Source of the DNA: Hyphomicrobiales bacterium
Lineage (GTDB): Bacteria > Pseudomonadota > Alphaproteobacteria > Rhizobiales > Beijerinckiaceae
Assembly (NCBI GenBank): GCA_930633495.1
Contig: CAKNFJ010000001.1
Location: 4,673,001 to 4,737,000 of the forward strand
Direction: 5' to 3'
Length of the DNA stretch: 64,000 nucleotides
The notes below the pieces were generated by a model. That model saw only the letters and a program-made list of their open reading frames with translations. It was not told where the DNA came from and did not search any database. The translations under genes and the position numbers were made by a program. Below, one piece after another: positions 46,489 through 55,585 of this stretch (the stretch's first letter is position 1; every line of letters begins with the position of its first letter).

Positions 46489-48099
46489 ATGCTTCGTCTC
46501 CAGGCCCGCAAGGTCATTCTCGTCCTGCTCGTGCTGATCATCGGCTGCGGGCTCGCCGTGCCGAACCTGTTCTCGCCTGAGACGCGCAAGGCCATCGAAG
46601 CCAACGCGCCGTCCTGGATTCCGCGCGCCTTCCTGCCGATCCATGCGGTCGTGCTCGGCCTCGACCTGCAGGGCGGATCGCACGTCCTGCTCGAAATCGA
46701 CCGGGCCGAGCTGGTGCGCAGCCAGGTCACCCAGCTGCGCGACGACGTCCGCCGCATCCTGCGCGAGGAGCGCGTCAGCATCCAGGGCGGCATCCAGACG
46801 ACCACGCGTGGCGTCCAGATGCGTGTCCCCGACGCGGCCGAACGGGCCCGCGTCCTGCCGAAGCTGCGCGAGCTCGCGCAGCCGATCGGTACGCTCGGCG
46901 CCTTCGGCCCCTCGGGCAACCAGTCGATCGCCATCACCGAGCAGCCCGACGGGCTGATCCAGATGACGGTGACGGAGGCGGGCTCGAACGAGCGCATCCG
47001 CCGCGCCGTCGAGCAGGCGATGGAAGTGCTGCGCCGCCGCGTCGACGCATTGGGAACGACCGAGCCGAACATCCAGCGCCAGGGCCTCGACCGCATCCTG
47101 GTGCAGGTGCCGGGTCTGCAGGATCCCCAGCGCCTGAAACAGATCCTCGGCGACACCGCCAAGCTCGAATTCCGTCTCGTCGGCGATGCCAACAGCAGCG
47201 ATGTCGACATGCTGCCCTCGCAAGATGCCGGCGGCCAGACCGTGCCGGTGCTGCGCCAGCCCTCCGTCGACGGCGCGGACCTGATCGACGCGCAGCCGGC
47301 CTTCGATTCGCGCACCGGCCAGCCGATCGTGAATTTTCGCTTCAACATTCGCGGCGCTCAGCGCTTCGGCCAGATCACCACCGAGAATCTCGGCCGCCCG
47401 CTGGCGATCGTGCTCGACAACAAGGTGATTTCCTCGCCGGTGATCCAGTCGCCGATCACGGGCGGCTCGGGCCAGATCTCCGGCAACTTCACGGTCGAGC
47501 AGGTCAACAACCTGTCGATCCTGCTGCGTGCGGGCGCGCTGCCCGCCAAGATGACGATCGTCGAGGAGCGCACCGTCGGCCCCGGCCTCGGCGCCGACTC
47601 GATCCGCGCGGGCAAGATGGCCACCCTGATCGCGACCGTGCTGGTGGTGATCTACATGCTCGCGACCTACGGCATCTTCGGCCTGATCGCGAGCATCGCG
47701 CTCGTCGTCCATGTCGGCCTGATCTTCGGCCTGATGTCGTTCCTCGGCGCGACGATGACGCTGCCCGGCATCGCCGGCATCGTGCTGACGATCGGCACCG
47801 CGGTCGACTCGAACGTGCTGATCTACGAGCGCATGCGCGAGGAAGAGCATCAGGGCCGCAGCCTGGTCTCGGCGCTCGAGGCCGGCTTCCAGCGCGCCTT
47901 CGCCACGATCATCGACTCCAACGTCACCATGCTGATCGCGGCGGTGGCGCTGTTCTCGCTCGGCTCCGGTCCGGTGCGCGGCTTCGCGGTGGTCTTCATC
48001 CTCGGCATCCTCACCACCGTCATCACGGCGGTGACGCTGACCCGGATGCTGATCGCGATCTGGTATCGCTGGGCCAAGCCCAAGCGCCTGCCGTTCTGA
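46489..48099 (+). CDS. secD: Protein translocase subunit SecD
   Basis: A 536-residue polytopic protein that with SecF uses the proton gradient to pull exported proteins through SecYEG. One N-terminal helix, a large periplasmic domain (GLDLQGGSHVLLEID; LQGLDRILVQVPG in place), then five C-terminal helices with TIGTAVDSNVLIYERMREE, the D..N motif of SecD. A GC-rich hairpin (46439-46460) sits between yajC and secD without a T-run. The gene is complete. Confidence 0.96.
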   Translation: MLRLQARKVILVLLVLIIGCGLAVPNLFSPETRKAIEANAPSWIPRAFLPIHAVVLGLDLQGGSHVLLEIDRAELVRSQVTQLRDDVRRILREERVSIQGGIQTTTRGVQMRVPDAAERARVLPKLRELAQPIGTLGAFGPSGNQSIAITEQPDGLIQMTVTEAGSNERIRRAVEQAMEVLRRRVDALGTTEPNIQRQGLDRILVQVPGLQDPQRLKQILGDTAKLEFRLVGDANSSDVDMLPSQDAGGQTVPVLRQPSVDGADLIDAQPAFDSRTGQPIVNFRFNIRGAQRFGQITTENLGRPLAIVLDNKVISSPVIQSPITGGSGQISGNFTVEQVNNLSILLRAGALPAKMTIVEERTVGPGLGADSIRAGKMATLIATVLVVIYMLATYGIFGLIASIALVVHVGLIFGLMSFLGATMTLPGIAGIVLTIGTAVDSNVLIYERMREEEHQGRSLVSALEAGFQRAFATIIDSNVTMLIAAVALFSLGSGPVRGFAVVFILGILTTVITAVTLTRMLIAIWYRWAKPKRLPF

Positions 48100-48126
48100 C
48101 GCTGCCAGCTCTAGAGGAGATTGGCC

Positions 48127-49086
48127 ATGCGCCTGCTTCGTATCGTTCCCGACAACACCAAGTTCAAATTCGTCTGGTTCCGCCGCTTCAGCTATCCGCT
48201 GTCGGCGGCCTACTCGATCCTCGTGATCGTGCTGTTCCTCACCGTCGGGCTGAATTTCGGCATCGACTTCAAGGGCGGCACGCTGATCGAGATGCAGGCG
48301 AAGAGCGGCAGCGTCGACATCGCCCAGATCCGCCATACCGCCAACGGCCTCGGTTTCGGCGAGGCCGAGGTCCAGGAATTCGGCGCCGCCGGCGAGGTCT
48401 CGATGCGCTTCGGCATGCAGCCGGGCGGCGAGACGGCGCAGCAGGCGGTCGTGGTCAAGGCGCGCGAGGCCTTCGCCTCCAGCTATGATTTCCGCCGCGT
48501 CGAGACGGTCGGTCCCCGCGTCTCGGGCGAGCTCGTGCAGGCGGGCACGCTCGGCGTCGTGCTCGCGATCGTCGGCGTGCTGATCTATCTCTGGTTCCGC
48601 TTCGAGATGCCGCTGGCGATCGGCGCGATCCTCGGCACGCTGCACGACATCGTGCTCACCATCGGCTTCTTCCTGATCACGCAGCTCGAATTCAACCTGA
48701 CCTCGATCGCGGCGATCCTGACCATCGTCGGTTACTCGCTGAACGAGACCGTCGTGGTGTTCGACCGGACCCGCGAATTGCTGCGCCGCTACAAGACCAT
48801 GCCGGTCGCGGAACTGCTCGATCTGTCGGTCAACTCGACCCTGTCGCGCACGGCGATGACGGCGACGACGACCTTCCTGTCGCTGCTGGCGCTGGTGCTG
48901 TTCGGCGGTTCGGCGATCGAGGGCTTCGCGCTCGTCATGCTGTTCGGCGTGGTGGTCTGCACCTACTCCGCGATGTTCATCTCGACGCCGGTTCTGCTCT
49001 ATATGGACGTCCGCTCGGCCGGCGCCCGCGAGGAGGCGCAGGAGGCGGCGCGCGCCAAGGCCTCCGCCGCCAAGGCCAAGGCCTGA
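48127..49086 (+). CDS. secF: Protein translocase subunit SecF
   Basis: A 319-residue membrane protein with six helices. GLNFGIDFKGGTLIEM is the SecF periplasmic signature, and TIVGYSLNETVVVFDRTRE holds the conserved Asp/Arg in helix 4-5. A basic Ala-rich tail ends the protein. I start at ATG 48127, seven bases after GAGGAG, rather than the TTG six bases upstream. Confidence 0.95.
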   Translation: MRLLRIVPDNTKFKFVWFRRFSYPLSAAYSILVIVLFLTVGLNFGIDFKGGTLIEMQAKSGSVDIAQIRHTANGLGFGEAEVQEFGAAGEVSMRFGMQPGGETAQQAVVVKAREAFASSYDFRRVETVGPRVSGELVQAGTLGVVLAIVGVLIYLWFRFEMPLAIGAILGTLHDIVLTIGFFLITQLEFNLTSIAAILTIVGYSLNETVVVFDRTRELLRRYKTMPVAELLDLSVNSTLSRTAMTATTTFLSLLALVLFGGSAIEGFALVMLFGVVVCTYSAMFISTPVLLYMDVRSAGAREEAQEAARAKASAAKAKA

Positions 49087-49111
49087 CGGTCATCGGGAGC
49101 AAAGATTCGGG

Positions 49112-49489
49112 ATGCCGCGCTTCGACGGTTTCGTTCCCGGCCGCTTTCCGCTCGACGCGATCGGCGCCGGGGGCTTCCGCTTCGCCGAGATGAGTCACAA
49201 GGGCTCGATCATCGCGACGCCGGCAGGCGTGCGGATCTGGCCGGTGACGCGCTTTTCCGAGGTGACGATCGAGAGCCTGCAGCCGGTGCTGGACGAGGCC
49301 GGGAGCATCGATTTCCTGCTGATCGGCACGGGGCCGGACATCGCCTTCATTCCGCCTGCTCTGCGTGATCCGCTGAAGCAGGCCGGGATCACCGTGGAAG
49401 GCATGACGACCGGCGCGGCGGCCCGCACCTACAATGTTCTCGTCGGCGAGGACCGGCGCGTGGCGGCGGCGCTGATCGCGATCGAATGA
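49112..49489 (+). CDS. Mth938-like domain protein
   Basis: A 125-residue protein of the Mth938/NDUFAF3-type fold (formerly DUF498). Landmarks are FRFAEMSHKGSIIATPAGV and DFLLIGTGPDIAFIPPALRD; no membrane helix. The human relative NDUFAF3 helps assemble respiratory complex I. It lies 25 bases after secF, the usual place in alphaproteobacteria, and just before a homologue of another assembly factor. Confidence 0.85.
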   Translation: MPRFDGFVPGRFPLDAIGAGGFRFAEMSHKGSIIATPAGVRIWPVTRFSEVTIESLQPVLDEAGSIDFLLIGTGPDIAFIPPALRDPLKQAGITVEGMTTGAAARTYNVLVGEDRRVAAALIAIE

Positions 49490-49586
49490 CACCCCAGCAG
49501 GCCGATCTCGCCGGCGATATGTAGCGGCGGCGGGGCGCTTGCCCTACACTGGAAGCGGCGGCGGGACGATGGGCCGAGGCGGGACG

Positions 49587-50474
49587 ATGCCGCAGACTGA
49601 AACCGACGATCGCAGGGACATCGCGCCGGCGCGCCTGCCGGAGGCCTACGCTCATTGCGCGGGGCTCGTGCGCGAGCAGGATCAGGATCGCTACATCGCC
49701 GGGCTCTATGCGCCCGAGGACCGCCGGGCGGCGCTCTATGCTCTCTATGCCTTCAGCCTCGAGATCGCCCGCGTGCGGGCGCTGGTCAGCGAGCCACTGC
49801 CCGGAGAGGTCCGGCTGCAATGGTGGCGCGACGTTCTGGAGGGGCAGGCGGGCGGCGAGACGCAGGCGCATCCGGTTGCGGCGGCCCTGCTCGACACCGT
49901 GCGGCGCTATCGGATTCCGATCGCGCCGCTGACGGCGTTGATCGATGCGCGCATCTTCGATCTCTACGACGACCCGATGCCATCGCTGCGTGACCTGGAG
50001 GGTTATGCCGGCGAGACGGCGAGTGCCGTGATCCGGATCGCCTGCCTGATCCTTGCGGGCGGGCGCGACCCGGGCGGGGCGGCAGCCTGCGGCCATGCCG
50101 GCGTCGCCTATGCGCTGACCGGGCTGATGCGCGCCTTTCCGTGGCACGCGGCCGAGGGGCAGGTGTACCTGCCGGCGGATATCCTCGCCCGCAATGGCGT
50201 GACGCGCGACGACATCGTGCGCGGGCGCGGCGGGCCAGGGGTGCTCTACACGCTCAAGGAGTTGCGGGAGATCGCCCGGGGCCATGTGAAGAAGCTTACG
50301 AGCCTCAGCGAGACGATTCCGCCGGCGCTGAAGCCGGCTTTCCTGCCGGTCGCGTTGGTCGAACCTTATCTCCGGCGGATGGATGGGCGGGGCTACGATC
50401 CCTACCGCACCATCGTCACCCTGCCGGCCTGGCGCCGTCAGTGGATTTTGTGGCGGGCGTCGCGGCGGAGTTGA
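49587..50474 (+). CDS. Squalene/phytoene synthase-like, NDUFAF6-type
   Basis: A 295-residue all-helical protein of the squalene/phytoene synthase fold. RRAALYALYAFSLEIARVRALVSEPLPGEVRLQWWRDVL covers the first conserved helix (cited by YAFSLEIARVR and RLQWWRD). The Asp-rich DxxxD motif that binds the diphosphate in true synthases is missing there (SLEIARV). Such versions resemble mitochondrial NDUFAF6, a complex I assembly factor. I start at ATG 49587; ATGs 6 and 16 codons upstream are alternatives. It follows the Mth938-like gene. Confidence 0.85.
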   Translation: MPQTETDDRRDIAPARLPEAYAHCAGLVREQDQDRYIAGLYAPEDRRAALYALYAFSLEIARVRALVSEPLPGEVRLQWWRDVLEGQAGGETQAHPVAAALLDTVRRYRIPIAPLTALIDARIFDLYDDPMPSLRDLEGYAGETASAVIRIACLILAGGRDPGGAAACGHAGVAYALTGLMRAFPWHAAEGQVYLPADILARNGVTRDDIVRGRGGPGVLYTLKELREIARGHVKKLTSLSETIPPALKPAFLPVALVEPYLRRMDGRGYDPYRTIVTLPAWRRQWILWRASRRS

Positions 50475-50788
50475 AGAGCGCGTGCCGTCACTCTCGCGCG
50501 GAGCGGTCTGCGAGGCCAAGATTCCAGATAGCGCGGGGAACCCTCTCAGCAATCTCGGGCTTGCCCGAGATTGGCATGCGAGCAGTCGAAGCCGGCAACA
50601 GCCGGCTTCGACGGGAGAGGGCAGGGTGAGGGGTAGGCCGTTGGACGCTTTGGCCGTGCCCCACCGCTGCTGCGGGTGGGAGTTTGCGTCACTGGTCCAG
50701 GGGCCGACACCTCACCCCTGCCCCTCTCCTTACAGGAGAGGGGTTCCCCGCGCCTTATTCGACCTGTGTAGGACGACGGCAGAGTTCT
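50475..50788. repeat. 314-bp gap of stacked palindromes between convergent genes
   Basis: Contains AATCTCGGGC/GCCCGAGATT (50551-50572), TCGAAGCCGGC/GCCGGCTTCGA (50586-50611), and an inverted pair GGAGAGGGCAGGGTGAGGGGT (50614-50634) against CCTCACCCCTGCCCCTCTCC (near 50710-50729), then GGAGAGGGGTTCCCCG. No coding sequence is supported. All may end transcription in both directions. Confidence 0.8.
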
Positions 50789-52210
50789 TCACTCCGCCGC
50801 CTTTGCCTCGACGCCGCCGGCCCATTCGTCCATGACCTGCTTCGCCCGCGCGGTCAGCGCCTGCTTGCGGGCGAGACTCTTGGCCGGCCCCTTCAGGCGC
50901 TTGCCGTCAGGGCCGGTGGTGGCCACGCCCTCGATCGGCGGGAACAGCCCGAAATTGATGTTCATCGGCTGGAAGGAGCGCGGCCCTTCGTCGATCGTGA
51001 CGATGTGGCCGCCGGTGATGTGGTTGACCAGCGCGCCGAGCGCCGTAGTTGCCGGAGGCAAGGGCAGCTCGCGCCCGAGCCGCTCCGCCGCCGCCATGCG
51101 GCCGGCGAGGAGCCCGGTCGCCGCACTCTCGACATAGCCCTCGCAGCCGGTGATCTGGCCGGCGAAGCGCAGGCGCGTATCGGCCTTGAGGCGCAGTCGC
51201 TCGTCGAGCAGCTTCGGCGAGTTCAGATAGGTGTTGCGGTGGATGCCGCCGAGCCGGGCGAACTCGGCGTTCTGCAGGCCGGGGATCATCCGGAAGATCG
51301 CAGCCTGCTCGCCATATTTCAGCTTGGTCTGGAAGCCAGTCATGTTGAACAGGGTGCCGAGCGCATTGTCCTGGCGCAGTTGCACCACGGCATAGGCCTT
51401 CACCGTCGGGTTGTGCTTGTTGGTCAGGCCGACCGGCTTCATCGGGCCCCAGCGCAGGGTCTCGCGGCCGCGCTCGGCCATCACCTCAATCGGCAGGCAG
51501 CCGTCGAAATAGGGCGTGCCTTCCCACTCCTTGAACTCGGTCTTCTCGGCGGCGAGCAGTGCGTCGATGAAGGCCTCGTACTGGTCGCGGTCGAGCGGGC
51601 AGTTGATATAGTCGGCGCCGGTGCCGCCGGGCCCGGCCTTGTCGTAGCGCGACTGGAACCAGGCCTGGTCCATATCGACCGAATCGAAATGCACGATGGG
51701 CGCGATGGCGTCGAAGAAGGCGAGCGAATCCTCGCCGGTCAGCGATTGCAGGCCCTCGGCCAGTGCAGGCGAGGTCAGCGGGCCGGTGGCGATGATGACA
51801 TTGTCCCATTCGGCCGGCGGCAGGCCGGCGATCTCGCCGCGATCGATGGTGACGAGCGGGTGGCTCTCCAGCGCGGCCGTGACGGCCTGCGAGAAGCCGT
51901 CGCGGTCGACGGCCAGCGCGCCGCCTGCCGGGACCTGATGAGCGTAGCCCTTGGCCATGATCAGGGAGCCGAGGCGGCGCATCTCCCAATGGAGCTGGCC
52001 GACCGCGTTGCTGGAGGCATCGTCGGACCGGAAGGAGTTCGAGCAGACGAGTTCCGCCAGTCCCTCGGTCTTGTGGGCGTCGGTGCCGCGGACGGGGCGC
52101 ATCTCGTGGATGACGACCGGCACGCCGGCCCGGGCGACCTGCCATGCGGCTTCGGAGCCGGCGAGACCGCCGCCGATGATATGAACGGGTTGGGTCGAAG
52201 GGCTTTTCAT
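50789..52210 (-). CDS. trmFO: Folate-dependent tRNA (uracil-54-C5)-methyltransferase TrmFO
   Basis: A 473-residue flavoprotein that makes ribothymidine-54 in tRNA using methylenetetrahydrofolate. N-terminal FAD site [15 protein letters not shown] (10-24), then [27 protein letters not shown], cited by TDAHKT and CSNSFRSD with the active-site Cys, and [14 protein letters not shown] in the second domain. This family replaces the SAM-dependent TrmA. The tail is Ala/Glu-rich. It is the downstream gene of a separately terminated DUF1127 gene. Confidence 0.95.
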   Translation of the reverse strand: MKSPSTQPVHIIGGGLAGSEAAWQVARAGVPVVIHEMRPVRGTDAHKTEGLAELVCSNSFRSDDASSNAVGQLHWEMRRLGSLIMAKGYAHQVPAGGALAVDRDGFSQAVTAALESHPLVTIDRGEIAGLPPAEWDNVIIATGPLTSPALAEGLQSLTGEDSLAFFDAIAPIVHFDSVDMDQAWFQSRYDKAGPGGTGADYINCPLDRDQYEAFIDALLAAEKTEFKEWEGTPYFDGCLPIEVMAERGRETLRWGPMKPVGLTNKHNPTVKAYAVVQLRQDNALGTLFNMTGFQTKLKYGEQAAIFRMIPGLQNAEFARLGGIHRNTYLNSPKLLDERLRLKADTRLRFAGQITGCEGYVESAATGLLAGRMAAAERLGRELPLPPATTALGALVNHITGGHIVTIDEGPRSFQPMNINFGLFPPIEGVATTGPDGKRLKGPAKSLARKQALTARAKQVMDEWAGGVEAKAAE

Positions 52211-52269
52211 GGCTGCGATGTGTCCGCAGCAGGCTTCGAGGTCAAGGGTGAAGGGGGCTGGAAACGCAA

Positions 52270-52293
52270 AATGCCCGCCGTGAGGCGGGCATT
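52270..52293 (-). terminator. Terminator after the DUF1127 gene
   Basis: Perfect 10-bp stem AATGCCCGCC / GGCGGGCATT with a 4-base loop. On the minus strand a TTTTGCGTTT run follows, so it ends transcription coming from the DUF1127 gene just before trmFO. Confidence 0.82.
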
Positions 52294-52391
52294 CGCTCTT
52301 CGACCAGGTTCGAGGGGAGGGGAAACACGAACCCAGGAGAAAGGAGGCTGAACACGCCGCGCCGATGCGCGACGGTTCGAAATCAGAACCT

Positions 52392-52547
52392 TCAGGCCGC
52401 AGCGTGGGTGCGGGCGACGAAGGAGATCTCCGAGCGCGACAGGCCGAGGTCGTCGAGCTCGCGGTCGGTCAGACGGGAGAGCTCACGGACGGTCTCGCGA
52501 TAACGGAGGTAGGCGCGAATCTTGGCAGCGATCATGGTGACGAACAT
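52392..52547 (-). CDS. DUF1127 small protein
   Basis: A 51-residue peptide. The C-terminal half [23 protein letters not shown] matches the Arg-rich DUF1127 motif (cited by [16 protein letters not shown]). Such proteins in alphaproteobacteria bind RNA or affect phosphate and carbon metabolism and often respond to stress; the role here is unknown. The ribosome binding site AAGGAAG is six bases before the ATG at 52547; the Met at codon 5 is possible. A clear terminator follows, so it is a single-gene unit. It is shorter than usual gene-calling cut-offs. Confidence 0.85.
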   Translation of the reverse strand: MFVTMIAAKIRAYLRYRETVRELSRLTDRELDDLGLSRSEISFVARTHAAA

Positions 52548-52978
52548 GGTGGTCTTCCTTGCGTAATCCGGACTGGGGCGGCGCCCACAGCGATGAATTC
52601 GTTGTGCACTGCATATAAGTGAGGCGAGCTGCTTTAAACAGGGGCTGCCGGTCAGCTCTGTTATGCCTTCAGCGCATGGCGAGTTAAGGTCTCGGTCATT
52701 TTTGCCGGCTTGTCCTGCGCTCAGGGTAAGGCTTGAGGCAAAATTGAGGAAATTTCTCGCCTCGATTTTAATCGTTCCGGCAAGGTTCGCGGAGTTGGGG
52801 CGAGGTTTTGCCCATCAGATAGGCATGTTGCAGGCGCTAACAAGGCTGCGGTGCCGCCTCGCGATTTTGCGTTGCGGAATCGGTCGGCCACGCGCCGGGA
52901 TTGTGTGGCCGTCCCGCGTGCCGCGAAGCCGCGCTCGCCGCCCGGTTTCGCTGTTGCGTTCGGCCTTCCCAGTGCGTG
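52548..52978. other. 431-bp gap with relatively low G+C
   Basis: It holds the upstream region of the DUF1127 gene, including TGCACTGCA at 52605-52613 and a TATATG-like -10 candidate on the minus strand. I see no supported gene. The base composition is visibly more A/T-rich from 52570 to 52850 than the genes around it. Confidence 0.55.
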
Positions 52979-55354
52979 TCAGCCGGCCTTGCCGGCATCG
53001 AAGCGCAGGAGCCGGAGCGCGTTGGCCGTGACGATCACGGTCGCCCCGGTATCCGCGAGGATCGCGACCCAGAGCCCGGTGTAGCCCAGCACGCTGGTGA
53101 CCAGGAACACGGCCTTCAGCCCGAGCGCGAGCGTAATGTTGGCGTGGATATTGGCCATCGTCGCGCGTGCCAGCCGGATCAGCGCCGCGACGTCGCGCAC
53201 GCGGCTCTTCAGAACCGCGCCGTCGGCGGTCTCCAGCGCGACGTCGGTGCCGGAGCCCATGGCGACGCCGATGCTGGCGGCGGCCAGCGCAGGCGCGTCG
53301 TTGATGCCGTCGCCCACCATCATCACAGGGGCTTGCGCGGCGAAGGCCTTGATCGCCGCGACCTTGTCGTCCGGCATCAGCTCGGCCTTGTGCTCCATGC
53401 CGAGCTGGCCCGCGATGGCGGCGCCGGTGCGCGCATTGTCGCCGGTGAGCATGGCCGAGCGGATGCCCATCGCCTTGAGCTCGGCGATGGCCGCGGCGGC
53501 GTCCTCGCGCGGCTCATCGCGCAATGCGATCAGGCCGGCGAGCGCGCCGTCCACGACGATGGCCGCGACGGTCTTGCCGGCGGCTTCCAGTTCCTCGGCA
53601 GCAATGCGCGCCCGGCTGTCGAACGGCGCGCGGGCTGCGGCATGCCGCGGGGCGCCGACGAAGACCGAGCGGCCGCCGACAGAGCCGGTGACGCCCTGGC
53701 CTGCGAGCGCGGCCGCCTCCGTCGCCGGCACATAAGCGATGCCGTCGGCGCGGGCGCGTTCGAGCACGGCCTCGGCGAGCGGATGGGCGGAGCCGTGCTC
53801 GACGGCGGCGGCGAGCGCCAGCACCTCGGCTTCGCTGCCGGCGAGGGCGATGACGTCGGTGACGCGCGGCTTGCCCTGGGTCAGGGTCCCGGTCTTGTCG
53901 AAGGCGACGAGGCCGGTCTTAGCGGCGGTCTCGATGACGACGCCGCCTTTCATCAGCAAGCCCTGGCGGGCGCCGGCGGAGAGCGCGGCGGCGATCGAGG
54001 CCGGAACCGAGATCACCAGAGCGCAGGGGCAGCCGATCAGGAGCAAGGCCAGCGCGCGATAGATCCAGACCGACCACTCGGCGCCTAGCAGCAGCGGCGG
54101 CACCAGCGCGACCACGAGTGCGAGCCCGACGATCGCGGGCATGTACCAGCGCGAGAAGCGGTCGATGAAGCGCTCGGTCGGCGCGCGCGCCTCCTGCGCC
54201 TCCTCGACCAGGCGGATGATGCGGGCGATGGTGTTGTCCTCGGCCGCCTTGTCGACGCGCACGCGCAGCGCCGCCTCGCGGTTGACCGAACCGGCAAAGA
54301 CCGGCTCGCCGACGCCCTTGGTCTTCGGCACGGATTCGCCGGTGACCGGGCTTTCGTCGATGCCGGAGATGCCGTCGGTGATCTCGCCATCGGCGGGGAT
54401 GCGGTCGCCCGGGCGAACCAGCACGATCTGGCCGACCTTCAGATTCGCGGCATCGACCTGGCGGGTCGCTCCGTTCTCCTCGACGAGGGCGGTCTTGGGC
54501 ACGAGGTCGCCGAGCGCCCGGATCGAGGCGCGGGCGCGGTCGGCCGCGACGCCTTCCAGAACCTCGCCGACGGCGAAGAGGAAGACGACCAGCGCCGCTT
54601 CCTCGGCCGCGCCGATGAAGAGCGCGCCGGTGGCGGCAATCGTCATCAGCATCTCGATGGTGAAGGGAATGCCCGCGCGCGCGGCCGCGAAGGCGCGCTT
54701 CGCCACAGGGGCGACACCGATGATACAGGCCAAGATGAAGGCCCAATGGCCGATACCCGGCCAGATCAGGCCGGCGGCATAGGCCGCGCCGAGCAGCAGG
54801 CCGGTGCCGATGACGAGGCGGCCCTTGCCGGTCTGGTACCACCGCGCACCTTCGGGCGTGGCCTCATGGACGTGGCCGTGATCCTTCTCCGCCGCCAGTT
54901 TGGGGGCCTTCGGGTCGTGGTCGTGGCCGGAATGGCTGTGGCCCGCGTGATCGTGGTCATGCGTGTGATCATGGCTGTGGCTCGAGCAGCAGGCGTCGCC
55001 GTGCTCATGCTTGCCGTGGTCATGGGCGTGATCGTGATGTTGATGCGCGTGGCTGCCATGATCATGGCCGCAGCCGCAATCGTCCTGTTTGGTCGAGGGC
55101 GGTGCGGAAGCTGGAGCGGTCAATGCGGCCGTGGTGTAGCCGAGGCCGTTGACGCGCTTCTCGATGGCTTCCGGCGTGGTCGCGCTGGCATCGAGCGCGA
55201 GCGTCAGCGTCTCCGACATCACCGAGAGCCTGACGTCGCTGACGCCGGGCAGGCGCTCCACCGCGCCGCGAATCTTCGCCGCGCAGCTCGCGCAATCCAT
55301 GCCGCCGACCTTCCAGGACAGGGTCTGGGCGGTGGTTTCGGGGCGGGCGGCCAT
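52979..55354 (-). CDS. Heavy-metal P1B-type ATPase with His-rich N-terminus
   Basis: A 791-residue metal-exporting ATPase. An N-terminal HMA domain has GGMDCASC (17-24), then a His/Asp-rich stretch (about 93-163, over 25 His). Eight or so helices follow. The ion channel helix holds LIGCPCALVIS (CPC), the phosphorylation site is DKTGT, and GDGINDAPAL is the hinge. The CPC motif with a His-rich leader and Asp near the C-terminus (ADTGATVIV) points to Zn/Cd/Co/Pb export (ZntA-like) over copper. The start is the ATG before AARPETT. A MerR-type promoter lies immediately upstream. Confidence 0.94.
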   Translation of the reverse strand: MAARPETTAQTLSWKVGGMDCASCAAKIRGAVERLPGVSDVRLSVMSETLTLALDASATTPEAIEKRVNGLGYTTAALTAPASAPPSTKQDDCGCGHDHGSHAHQHHDHAHDHGKHEHGDACCSSHSHDHTHDHDHAGHSHSGHDHDPKAPKLAAEKDHGHVHEATPEGARWYQTGKGRLVIGTGLLLGAAYAAGLIWPGIGHWAFILACIIGVAPVAKRAFAAARAGIPFTIEMLMTIAATGALFIGAAEEAALVVFLFAVGEVLEGVAADRARASIRALGDLVPKTALVEENGATRQVDAANLKVGQIVLVRPGDRIPADGEITDGISGIDESPVTGESVPKTKGVGEPVFAGSVNREAALRVRVDKAAEDNTIARIIRLVEEAQEARAPTERFIDRFSRWYMPAIVGLALVVALVPPLLLGAEWSVWIYRALALLLIGCPCALVISVPASIAAALSAGARQGLLMKGGVVIETAAKTGLVAFDKTGTLTQGKPRVTDVIALAGSEAEVLALAAAVEHGSAHPLAEAVLERARADGIAYVPATEAAALAGQGVTGSVGGRSVFVGAPRHAAARAPFDSRARIAAEELEAAGKTVAAIVVDGALAGLIALRDEPREDAAAAIAELKAMGIRSAMLTGDNARTGAAIAGQLGMEHKAELMPDDKVAAIKAFAAQAPVMMVGDGINDAPALAAASIGVAMGSGTDVALETADGAVLKSRVRDVAALIRLARATMANIHANITLALGLKAVFLVTSVLGYTGLWVAILADTGATVIVTANALRLLRFDAGKAG

Positions 55355-55389
55355 GACGTGTCTCCGTCTCTCGTTCGCTACGGGACATC

Positions 55390-55420
55390 TCTCTACAAGC
55401 TGTAGCCACTTCAGGTTCAA
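55390..55420 (-). promoter_or_regulatory. MerR-type promoter of the P1B ATPase gene
   Basis: On the minus strand a -35 hexamer TTGAAC (55420-55415) and -10 TAGAGA (55395-55390) are 19 bases apart, the long spacer typical of MerR-family-controlled metal promoters. The spacer holds a dyad (AACCTGAAG...CTACAGCTT), close to known CadR/PbrR sites. It is 36 bases from the ATG. Confidence 0.75.
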
Positions 55421-55470
55421 GAGGGAAAATGCGGTTTCTGCCTTTGCTCGTTTCCCACTGAAACACCCGA

Positions 55471-55566
55471 TCATCCCGGGCTTGCCCCGGGATCCATGTC
55501 GGAGCGCATCCGGTCGAGGTTCAGGCACGGACCCCGGATTTCCGCTTCGCTGCGTTCGGGATGACT
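55471..55566. repeat. REP-like repeat, copy F
   Basis: TCATCCCGGGCTTGCCCCGGGAT at the left (10-bp inner dyad), CGCTTCGCTGCGTTCGGGATGA at the right; cited blocks TCATCCCGGG and CGGGATGA. Same family as copies A and B. Confidence 0.7.
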
Positions 55567-55585
55567 CGCGGCAGTCCTTTCAAGC

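Noticed and set aside
46411..48645. 744-residue open frame antisense to secD and secF
   Set aside because: It spans two genes of known families on the opposite strand; composition is typical of an antisense shadow.
50475..50788. Stacked palindromes as a possible replication origin or attachment site
   Set aside because: No DnaA boxes, AT-rich unwinding region, integrase or tRNA boundary is visible; they fit intergenic repeats.
50684..52351. 555-residue open frame antisense to trmFO
   Set aside because: trmFO is complete and conserved on the other strand.
52663..53031. 122-residue open frame in the gap beside the P1B ATPase
   Set aside because: No ribosome binding site, no recognisable family, Arg/Ala-rich in its second half and overlapping the ATPase end.
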